The notes below the pieces were generated by a model, which worked only from the letters and a program-made list of their open reading frames with translations, was not told the origin of the DNA and ran no database searches. Positions 44,676 through 52,752 of a stretch of 64,000 bases of DNA are shown one piece after another. Position 1 is the first letter of the stretch, and the number at the start of each line of letters is the position of its first letter. Source of the DNA: JAAUTS01 sp034440395 (lineage in GTDB: Bacteria > Verrucomicrobiota > Verrucomicrobiia > Methylacidiphilales > JAAUTS01); assembly GCA_034440395.1 (NCBI GenBank), contig JAWXBW010000009.1, positions 1 through 64,000 of the forward strand, written 5' to 3'. A program made the position numbers and the translations under genes.

Positions 44676-45773
44676 TTAAAACGTTCCTCGGATAGAAAGA
44701 GAAAGGCTTTGTTCGTCTTTTTGTCCGTGGTTCATTGCTTCAAGAATCGTTTTGTAACCCAGCTCTGCTCCAGCGGAGAACGTTTCCGAGAGTTTCATGG
44801 TGGGACCGAAAGTTAAGTTCAGGTGCGACTCACCATTAACGGTGCCTGAGTTATTTTGAGTTTTTTCTGTATTGTGTAGATCACTCCTAAAATTTAGCAT
44901 GAGATCTGACCAAAGCGAAAGCGTGGCCTGACTATAGATGGTGCTTTGCCTCTCTAAGCTCATATCTTGATCGATACTAATTTCTCTCAGGTTAACCCCA
45001 GAAGTCAGCAGCAAGCTGGGTTGCGGCTTCCAAGATAGACTCATCTCCACAGCTTCAGATTCAGAATATTTCCCGTAAGTAAACTGTTGCTCCTCTTGCC
45101 CAAATGAAGGACGTAGCTGTAAGTCGAGCACGTTTGGAACTAAGGATTTACGTAAATTAACGGATGCCGTTTGTCGCTCCGTTTCCTGCCAAAGATCGTT
45201 ACGTGCAGTCTCGTGAGAAAGCTCTGGCCTTAACGAAATCCCCAAAGGTAAAGAATACTCAAAACTAGCTACTTGCCTTAAAGCTTCGGACCCACGATCC
45301 TGATTATTCCTCTGCTCGGTCATGATCTCATTGCTTAAGTTAAGTGCCAGAGAGCGATAGGGCTTAATCTGAAATGTGGTCACCTGACGTTGTTGAAATT
45401 TTTGGGTCTCCCTTTCTCTGAAGTCAGTCTCCCTCCAGATTCTTTCTTGATTAGCCCCAAAATAAATACCGTGAGAGAGCTTTGAATACGCACCCATTTT
45501 TAGATCCAAACCGAAACCTAATTGTTGGTTGATGTTTTGTTGGTATGGATCTCTTGGATCGTAAACACGCTGACTAATCTTGGTGGGATCAAGTTTAAAC
45601 TGCAGCTCAACGTTTTCGACATTAACTAGAGAATGCTTACCAAATATCTCTGTATTTCTCTTTTCTTGGATCCATGACGAATCAGGCTCGGCAGCCATAA
45701 GAACATTCATCCCTAATCCTAGTGTAATACTTAGGATTTTTAGTGATATGTTTAGTGCATGATCAAAATGCAT
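44676..45773 (-). CDS. Outer-membrane beta-barrel-like protein
   Basis: The 365-residue protein has an N-terminal signal sequence (hydrophobic up to about residue 27, cleavage near MAAEPD). Many amphipathic beta strands rich in Ser, Gln and aromatic residues follow, ending in SLSIRGTF with a terminal Phe, as in barrels recognised by BamA. I do not recognise the family. It lies inside the menaquinone cluster, 17-27 bases from ubiX and ubiD, but no link to quinone synthesis can be shown. Confidence 0.7.
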   Translation of the reverse strand: MHFDHALNISLKILSITLGLGMNVLMAAEPDSSWIQEKRNTEIFGKHSLVNVENVELQFKLDPTKISQRVYDPRDPYQQNINQQLGFGLDLKMGAYSKLSHGIYFGANQERIWRETDFRERETQKFQQRQVTTFQIKPYRSLALNLSNEIMTEQRNNQDRGSEALRQVASFEYSLPLGISLRPELSHETARNDLWQETERQTASVNLRKSLVPNVLDLQLRPSFGQEEQQFTYGKYSESEAVEMSLSWKPQPSLLLTSGVNLREISIDQDMSLERQSTIYSQATLSLWSDLMLNFRSDLHNTEKTQNNSGTVNGESHLNLTFGPTMKLSETFSAGAELGYKTILEAMNHGQKDEQSLSLSIRGTF

Positions 45774-45800
45774 ACGCCTCAGAACTAGCTTAAGTAATGA

Positions 45801-47261
45801 TCAATGTAAATGCCGAACACGCTCGATCAGTTCCTGAGAGTGTTTACACTGTTCTGGCCAGACCCTCGGATACCCCTCGCCCGCCAACTTCGTCGTCGCA
45901 TCAATCCCCATGTGGGTGCCGATGTTGGCAACGTTTTGGGCATGGTCTAAGCTATCGCAAGGTCCTTTAGTGAAAATCGTGTCACGCTGAGGGTCTATAT
46001 TCGAACAAAGATGAAATAAAACATCACTCGTGTTGTGTACGTTTACACTCGCATCCACTACCACGATTATTTTTGAAAACATCATCTGTCCCATACCCCA
46101 GAGACCATTCATGATTTTAAAAGCTTGATACGGATATTGCTTCTTTATGCTGACAAAAACTAGATTATGAAAAACACCTTCCGCAGGTAACGCTATATCC
46201 ACGATCTCAGGGAAAGTCATCTTCAACATAGGAAATAAAATCCGCACACTTGCACTACCAATATAAAAATCTTCCATTGGCGGCTTACCCACTACAGTTG
46301 CTGGATAGATCGCATCAGCTCGGTGTGTAATGCATGTTACATGAAAAACAGGATACAAATCCTCTGGAGTATAAAATCCCGTATGATCTCCGAAAGGACC
46401 TTCACTTTTCAAATCTTCTTGCGGGTCAACATAACCTTCGATCACAAAATCCGACTCTGCCGGAACCATGAGATCATTCGTTTCGCACTTAACCAGTTGA
46501 ACAGATTTCTTCCGTAAAAAACCCGCCAATAAAATCTCATCTAACCCATCTGGCAAAGGTGCCGTAGCTGCAAAAGTAAACACTGGATCGCCCCCTAAAC
46601 AAACCGTGACAGGCATCCGCTCACCGCGCTCAATGTAACGCTTCCCATGCCGTGCAGCAACTTTATGAATCTGCCAGTGCATACCCGTGCTCCAACCGTC
46701 ATAAACCTGCATACGATACATCCCTACATTACGTTCACCTGTGTCAGGGTCTTGCGTGTAAACCGTGGGTAAGGTCACAAAAGGGCCGCCGTCTTTAGGC
46801 CAACATTTTAAAATCGGCAGATCCGCTAAACCACGGCCTCCTTTTGCTGCGTGGTGGATACGTTCCTTACACGCACCTGTTTGAACCCTAGCGGGCCTCG
46901 CATGAATGACATCAATTCCTTGCCTTAAAAGTTCATAAGCATCACGAAGTGATTTAGGCGGCTTAGCCTTCATGAGAAAAGCTAACTGATCTGCGATGTC
47001 ATCTAGGGAATTCACTTTGAGCGAAAGACTCATGCGACGCTCACTGCCTAAAGCATTAACCAGAACAGGGAAAACAGATGTAGTGCCATCGCTAAGAATT
47101 GGTTTTTCAATCAGTAATGCCTTGCCTCCAGCAGGCTTTTTCATCTCTAAATCAGCTAAAGCAGAAATCTCTAAATCCACCGAAAGCGGTTGAGTGACAC
47201 GAATCAGCTCACCCTCAGATTCTAAATTTTCAACAAAAGAACGTAACGAATCAAAAGCCAT
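45801..47261 (-). CDS. ubiD: UbiD-family decarboxylase (menaquinone cluster)
   Basis: From the ATG at 47261 (MAFDSLRSFVENLESEGELI) the protein is 486 residues, the usual UbiD size. Motifs include MYRMQVYDGWSTGMHWQIHK, EGPFGDHTGFYTPEDLYPVF, GKPPMEDFYIGSA and a C-terminal LAGEGYPRVWPEQCK. It uses prenylated FMN made by UbiX. The context with mqnP, mqnE and mqnA points to decarboxylation of a naphthoate intermediate. A TTG or ATG further upstream (to 47288) would add only nine residues. Confidence 0.9.
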   Translation of the reverse strand: MAFDSLRSFVENLESEGELIRVTQPLSVDLEISALADLEMKKPAGGKALLIEKPILSDGTTSVFPVLVNALGSERRMSLSLKVNSLDDIADQLAFLMKAKPPKSLRDAYELLRQGIDVIHARPARVQTGACKERIHHAAKGGRGLADLPILKCWPKDGGPFVTLPTVYTQDPDTGERNVGMYRMQVYDGWSTGMHWQIHKVAARHGKRYIERGERMPVTVCLGGDPVFTFAATAPLPDGLDEILLAGFLRKKSVQLVKCETNDLMVPAESDFVIEGYVDPQEDLKSEGPFGDHTGFYTPEDLYPVFHVTCITHRADAIYPATVVGKPPMEDFYIGSASVRILFPMLKMTFPEIVDIALPAEGVFHNLVFVSIKKQYPYQAFKIMNGLWGMGQMMFSKIIVVVDASVNVHNTSDVLFHLCSNIDPQRDTIFTKGPCDSLDHAQNVANIGTHMGIDATTKLAGEGYPRVWPEQCKHSQELIERVRHLH

Positions 47262-47410
47262 AGAAATGAAACTACACAGCTTCCCCAATAATTCGAGTAG
47301 AAACCCTAAAGAGATTTTTGAGAAGATTTTAAAACACGAAATTCACTAACCACACAAAAATAAGTAGGAGAAAAAAGGGCTTAGTTTCTGATGCCCTAAT
47401 CCCCCCCTTT

Positions 47411-47686
47411 TCATGTTGTTTCCTCCAGAGGCGGGCAGGCGTGTTTTCCGTGGCAAATAATATCTGCCTTGTAGGTCTGCTCTAACAACCTGCTTTTATA
47501 GGAGAGCTTGAGTTCCTGCTGGGCGACAAAGGGAATGCCAAGAAGTCGCAGCTCTTTTTCGAGGCATTCCTGATAAACAGATTACAAAAAACCACAACCC
47601 ATCTCACCATAGACCTCAAAGACTGCTCCTTGAATAGCATATACCTCATCTTTGTAGAGAAGCTTTTCCTGTGGTTCATGATTCAT
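47411..47686 (-). pseudogene. GxxExxY-family protein remnant with internal TAA and lost 3' end
   Basis: From the ATG at 47686 the frame reads KDEVYAIQGAVFEVYGEMGC, then GFL. A TAA follows (47582-47584) where the family has Glu (GFLE). It then continues SVYQECLEKELRLLGIPFVA and YKADIICHGK. After this the family normally continues with a VELK segment, but here unrelated sequence HACPPLEETT leads to a stop at 47411. One nonsense change (GAA to TAA) and a 3' deletion explain it. Confidence 0.75.
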
Positions 47687-47766
47687 AAAAAGGAATAATT
47701 AGTGCTTTAGTTAATCCCCTTTTCGTGCGATTGGTGTATTTCGCGGTTACAAGTTCTGAGTTCCCA

Positions 47767-48525
47767 CTACTCAAACGGCAGCTCTATTTTACCGTTCCAT
47801 GCTTTAATATGGAAGTGATGCTTTTCCGCTCGGGCTTTCATAACAACTTTTCCACCAGCTTCTTCAATCAAAAGCTTTCCCGCTGCCACATCCCAAATCT
47901 TAATCCCCTGCTCAATATAAACGTCCAAGCGCCCCGAGGCAATATACGCCATATCTAAAGCCGCAGAACCCATGGCTCTAAGCTTGCGGGCTTGGCGCGC
48001 ATAGAATTGATAGAGCTCTAAACATTTATCAATCGAATCAATATTTTTAGAAAAGCCCAGTGCCATAATAGCTTCCTCAATTCGCTCACGAGAGCTTACA
48101 TGTATTGGCTTCCCGTTCAGCGTGGCTCCTGAGCCGAGACTGGCTGAAAAAAGTTCGTCTCGCATGGGATCATAAATTACTCCAACGAGAATCTGACCAT
48201 CAAACTGACAGGCAATCGAAACACAAAAATGGGGAATCCCGTAGGCTAAGTTCACCGTGCCATCAATCGGATCAACGATCCATTCGTAGCCCGTGCCATC
48301 ACTCCCCTCACCACCCTCCTCACCTAATAAAGCATGATCAGGAAATGCACCTAAAAGTTTTTTAGTTAACAAATCCTGCGTATCCACATCCATCTGAATT
48401 TTTAGATCGTGGTGATGGGATTCATTAACCACAATTTCATGTTGAATCGACTGGCGAATAAAGGCGCCACCGGCGCGGGCCGCTTCTTCTGCTACACTCA
48501 GGAGTTGGGATAGATTGTGCTTCAT
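47767..48525 (-). CDS. suhB: Inositol monophosphatase-family protein (SuhB-like)
   Basis: The 252-residue protein has the Mg/Li-sensitive phosphatase motifs GEEGGEGSDG, WIVDPIDGTVNLAYG and IWDVAAGKLLIEEAGG. Substrates are likely inositol phosphates or related sugar phosphates; SuhB in E. coli also affects rRNA transcription. The ATG at 48525 is chosen because AAGGA lies about eight bases upstream. A TTG at 48549 overlapping the smc stop is the alternative. Confidence 0.9.
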   Translation of the reverse strand: MKHNLSQLLSVAEEAARAGGAFIRQSIQHEIVVNESHHHDLKIQMDVDTQDLLTKKLLGAFPDHALLGEEGGEGSDGTGYEWIVDPIDGTVNLAYGIPHFCVSIACQFDGQILVGVIYDPMRDELFSASLGSGATLNGKPIHVSSRERIEEAIMALGFSKNIDSIDKCLELYQFYARQARKLRAMGSAALDMAYIASGRLDVYIEQGIKIWDVAAGKLLIEEAGGKVVMKARAEKHHFHIKAWNGKIELPFE

Positions 48526-48545
48526 GGCAATTGTTTCCTTTTTAC

Positions 48546-51500
48546 TCAAATTTGATCTTGTTGCTTGGCCTCAATGGGATCGTCATTGTAATGGGTTTGC
48601 CTCATGGATTCTGAGATAGAAGGCGTCATGCCTTCTTCCGCACCTGTATTAAACAGCGGGGATTCTTCTTTCCGATTTAAACGCACGGAAACCAGTTTTG
48701 AAACGCCATGCTCTTCCATTGTCACCCCATACAATACATCTGCACTGCTTATGGTGCGCTTGTTGTGCGTGATGACGCAGAACTGGGATTGGCTCACAAA
48801 ACGATGTAAGATGCGTATGAAACGGTTGATGTTTGACTCATCCAGCGGCGCATCCATTTCATCTAAGAAACAGAAAGGACTTGGCTTAACCATGTAGATG
48901 GAGAACATTAAAGCCACTGCCGTCATGGTGCGCTCTCCACCAGAAAGCAGGGTAATCGTTTGCAACTGTTTTCCAGGAGGTTTGGCAATAATTTCAATTC
49001 CGCACTCAAGAGGATCTTCTCCATCTTGCAAAATAAGATCCGCTTTACCACCCCCGAAAATCTCGACAAACATTTCAGAGAAATTTTTCTGAATTTTATG
49101 AAACGTCTCTGAAAACATAGCCCGCGTAATATGGTTAATTTTGCGAATGGCCTCGTGCAACTGATCGCGAGAGCTGATTAAATCTACTTCTTGCTGCTTT
49201 AAGAAATTTGCGCGCTGTTCCAGTTCTTCATATTCGGTAATAGCCTCGACATTCACTGGACCCATGCGATCCATTTTATCCCGCAGCTCTTCCACTTCAG
49301 CCGCTATGGCTACCCAGTCCGCTTCTTCCATAGGAATATCGGCTTGGTCTTCTAAATCGTGGCTAGGCTTACGAGATTCTTCCGACTCGATCAAGATTGG
49401 TTCTTCAATGATGAGCTTCACGACCTCCTGTTCAGGGGCAACCGTCGAAACTTCTGACTCCACTTCCGTATCCGATTCTTCAAGACCTTCAATGACAAAT
49501 TTTTCGATAGGTATTGAAGGCTGAATAATCGGGGCGAGCGGCTTAGGTTCTTCGATAACGGGTGGCCGCGGCTCGCGGGTAAGCTGGGTGATGTCGATCT
49601 GGTAGGTTCGCATCATGCGTTGCACTAAATTATCAACTAACATTTTATGCTGAGCCACAGCGACTTCCTGACGGCTGAATTGAGTCTGCAGTTCGCTAGC
49701 TTTTTTGCGATCTTCACTGACGGAAGCTTCGACCGTTTGCACTTCTTCCAGTTGACGGGTGCGAGCCATGAGCTGGACTTCAACCTCTTCGGCTAAGACG
49801 AGACTACGCTGGCGTGATTCCTCAATGGAGCTTTCCGCTTGAAGACACTTTTCACGACACTGAATCATCTTTCCATCGTAGTCAGAAATTTCTGAACGTA
49901 ACCTCTCCATGCCCTCACCTAATTCACGCAAACGATGTTCAATTACCTGCTTCTGCTGGCCGATGGCTTCTTGACGTTGCCGCAGGGAAGCTTCTAAGAC
50001 ACGGCATTCTGTGGTGTGCTGCGTCCATTTTTCAACCTCGCCTGTGAGTTGATGTAGCTGCACCGTGAGTGACTCTTGGCCTTCTATTTTCTCCTGCCGT
50101 TGTTGTTGCAACTCTTCGAGACTAGTTTCAAGGCTACGGGTTTCTTCCTGATCGGAGCCACCTTGGAACAGCAGACTCTCGCGCTCATTTAAAACGGCCT
50201 GCAACCGGCCTGTGGCCTCGTTGCGTTGGCGTTGCAGTCCCTGATGTTCGTAATATAAGGCGGAAAGTTTTCCATCAATTTCTTGCTTAGATTTGAGTTC
50301 AAGAGAAAGGGCGTCTTCAACCTGAGTGATCCCGAGACGTGTCGCTTCTAGATGCTGCCCTGCTTGTTCTTGATTTTTAAGTAGAGTCGGTAATTTTCCC
50401 TGAAGGACTAACATCTCATTCTCATGTTCTAAGATAGAACTGGAGCTGCCCTGTTTCTTACCACGTTTCTGCCAGCCTTCTCGAAACCAGATCTCTCCAT
50501 CCTTAGTCACTAAATGTTTTTCCCGCCACGAGCGACGCAGAGTTTCGGCCTCAGCCGCATCACTTACCACCACGTACTCAAACAAAACGCGATCCACCAG
50601 TCTCTTTACATCGCCAGAACATTTTACAAACTGATCTGCCGTGGCGCGGACAGACTCTATTGAGCTTTCTGAGCTAACCGCAGCAACTGCGGGAGCAACG
50701 ACTATTTGCACCACTTCGGGCACGACGTTTTTAGCCCCAAAGAAACGATTCAAGATGCGCTTTAAAGCATTTTCCTGAACAGGCGTAGGTGAAGGAGCCT
50801 TAGCCGGAGCAGATTCAACGAATCCAGAAACACACTTTTGCGCCGTGCGTGGCGTTGGCTTAACGAAGTCCGTCAGCTGGGAGACCTCGGCTAAAACTCC
50901 TGATCCTAATACATCTAGTTCAGCGGCTAATTCATCTAAAATCTCTGGTGATTCTACCAACACCGCCTCACATGCGGCACCCAAACAGGACTCAACCATA
51001 CGCTCATAACCAGCTTCTACCTTAATAAAATCCAAGACCGTGCCCGTTACTCCGCGCCCTTTAAATTTATCTAATAATTTTTTAGTGGAGTCTGAATATC
51101 CAGAGCGCGCTTGAATATATTTCTCTAAAGCCCGCACATTCGCTTGCACCTGCTCTAATTCACCCTGAGCATCTTCATGCTCAGTGCGGGAAAATTTCAG
51201 TGTTTCTTTGAGTTGATCTGATTGTTGACGTTTCTCTGTAATAGTCGCCTCTAGGTGGGCGGTCCGTAATTTTTCACTCTCTATTTCTTCAACTAAGGCT
51301 AAACATTTTGCGTCGAGCTCCTCGCCCTGCTGACGGATAAGGACTTCATCTTCTAATGATTTATCTTTACGGACAACCTGATTACGCTGTTGGAAGTCGA
51401 TCGCAGCGAGGCGATTCCTAGAATCGTTCAATGCCTTATCCAACGCGGTGATCTCGCTGTCTAAACGCGAACGTTGTTTTAAATTATCCGAGACGGCCTG

Positions 51501-52613
51501 TTTACTGCCATCGAGTTGGCTGCGAAAACCAGAGAGTTCTGACAGAGCCTCGGTCACGCTGGACTGGCTCTCGTTATACTCTTGCGTGATGGTATCGTTC
51601 TGATCTTCCTGCACGCGCAATTTTTCCTCAGAGGCCGAAATTTCTAAACGGTTACGTTCCTTCAAAGCCTCCAATTCTGTCAGTCGCTGTTCGTTAAAAG
51701 AAATCTCCTGCCGTCCACGCTCCACTGCATTTTCCGCTGCTGCTTTTTCTGACTCCACCGTGCGCAAGCTGAGTTCGAGGTTTTGTAAGTCTTCCCGCTT
51801 CTGTCGCAAATCCTTATCGCGTAAATCTACGCCATCACGAATTTCAGAAAATTCTAGCTGGAGCGCCTGCACCAAATTTTCGCCGCTATCGAGGCGATGT
51901 TTAATGTCTTTGTATTGATGCCAAGCCAACCTAGTGTCGAGGTATTGCAAGCGTTGATGTATCTCTTTATAGCGGCGAGCCTTCGCTGCTTGGCGTTGTA
52001 GGGAACCTATCTGGCGACTGACTTCCTTAATGATGTCGGTCACGCGCAGAAGATTAGCTTCCGTCAGTTCTAGCTTACGCAATGCCTCTTTTTTCTGAGA
52101 TTTAAAACGCGTGATCCCAGCAGCTTCCTCAAAAATAGCGCGTCGATCTTCGGGTTTGGAACTCAGAATCTGGTCAATCTTCCCCTGTTCCATAATGGAA
52201 TAGGCGGAACGGCCAATCCCTGTATCCATAAAGAGTTTATGAATATCTTTCAGGCGGCAGGAGTTTTTATTAATCTCATACTCACTACGGCCGTCACGGA
52301 AGACTCGCCGGGAAATACGTACTTCGTTGTAATCCACTTTAAGCTCTTTTTCGCAGTCGGCAAAAGTCATAGAGACCTCTGCCATGTTCAGCGGCTTGCG
52401 ACTATCCGTTCCTCCAAATATGACGTCCTGCATCTGACCGCCGCGTAAAGCCTTAGCTGAAGTTTCACCCAAGACCCAGCGAATGGCATCTAGGACATTA
52501 CTCTTACCGCAACCATTGGGTCCAACTATCGCCGTAACACCGGTATGAAAATTGATGGTAGTCAAATCCGCAAAGGACTTAAATCCGACTACTTCAAGAG
52601 ACTTCAAATACAT
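48546..52613 (-). CDS. smc: Chromosome segregation ATPase SMC
   Basis: The 1355-residue SMC is longer than the usual 1150-1200. Walker A is GPNGCGKSN (31-39) and the C-terminal head has LLSGGERTMTAVAL and FLDEMDAPLDESN. The hinge begins near 500 (GRGVTGTVLDFIKVEAGYER). Two low-complexity insertions explain the extra length. One, at about 600-655, lies inside the hinge and is rich in Pro, Ala and Val. The other is an acidic/Pro-rich stretch before the final coiled coil (from EPRPPVIEEPKPL). ScpA and ScpB are not in the window. Confidence 0.95.
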   Translation of the reverse strand: MYLKSLEVVGFKSFADLTTINFHTGVTAIVGPNGCGKSNVLDAIRWVLGETSAKALRGGQMQDVIFGGTDSRKPLNMAEVSMTFADCEKELKVDYNEVRISRRVFRDGRSEYEINKNSCRLKDIHKLFMDTGIGRSAYSIMEQGKIDQILSSKPEDRRAIFEEAAGITRFKSQKKEALRKLELTEANLLRVTDIIKEVSRQIGSLQRQAAKARRYKEIHQRLQYLDTRLAWHQYKDIKHRLDSGENLVQALQLEFSEIRDGVDLRDKDLRQKREDLQNLELSLRTVESEKAAAENAVERGRQEISFNEQRLTELEALKERNRLEISASEEKLRVQEDQNDTITQEYNESQSSVTEALSELSGFRSQLDGSKQAVSDNLKQRSRLDSEITALDKALNDSRNRLAAIDFQQRNQVVRKDKSLEDEVLIRQQGEELDAKCLALVEEIESEKLRTAHLEATITEKRQQSDQLKETLKFSRTEHEDAQGELEQVQANVRALEKYIQARSGYSDSTKKLLDKFKGRGVTGTVLDFIKVEAGYERMVESCLGAACEAVLVESPEILDELAAELDVLGSGVLAEVSQLTDFVKPTPRTAQKCVSGFVESAPAKAPSPTPVQENALKRILNRFFGAKNVVPEVVQIVVAPAVAAVSSESSIESVRATADQFVKCSGDVKRLVDRVLFEYVVVSDAAEAETLRRSWREKHLVTKDGEIWFREGWQKRGKKQGSSSSILEHENEMLVLQGKLPTLLKNQEQAGQHLEATRLGITQVEDALSLELKSKQEIDGKLSALYYEHQGLQRQRNEATGRLQAVLNERESLLFQGGSDQEETRSLETSLEELQQQRQEKIEGQESLTVQLHQLTGEVEKWTQHTTECRVLEASLRQRQEAIGQQKQVIEHRLRELGEGMERLRSEISDYDGKMIQCREKCLQAESSIEESRQRSLVLAEEVEVQLMARTRQLEEVQTVEASVSEDRKKASELQTQFSRQEVAVAQHKMLVDNLVQRMMRTYQIDITQLTREPRPPVIEEPKPLAPIIQPSIPIEKFVIEGLEESDTEVESEVSTVAPEQEVVKLIIEEPILIESEESRKPSHDLEDQADIPMEEADWVAIAAEVEELRDKMDRMGPVNVEAITEYEELEQRANFLKQQEVDLISSRDQLHEAIRKINHITRAMFSETFHKIQKNFSEMFVEIFGGGKADLILQDGEDPLECGIEIIAKPPGKQLQTITLLSGGERTMTAVALMFSIYMVKPSPFCFLDEMDAPLDESNINRFIRILHRFVSQSQFCVITHNKRTISSADVLYGVTMEEHGVSKLVSVRLNRKEESPLFNTGAEEGMTPSISESMRQTHYNDDPIEAKQQDQI

Positions 52614-52752
52614 GGATAAGTTCTAGGTAGGCGGCTAAGGTCTGACAAGTAGAGAAAATAATGAGAAGTCAATAGGCTCTGTAATGGGATTTTAAGTTCA
52701 GGCAGATTCCAGTTGCTAGTTCTTCTATCCCCTTTAAATTTCCACAAACGCT

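Noticed and set aside
47725..47958. Plus-strand frame opposite the suhB 3' end
   Set aside because: It is a shadow of the strongly supported suhB coding frame.
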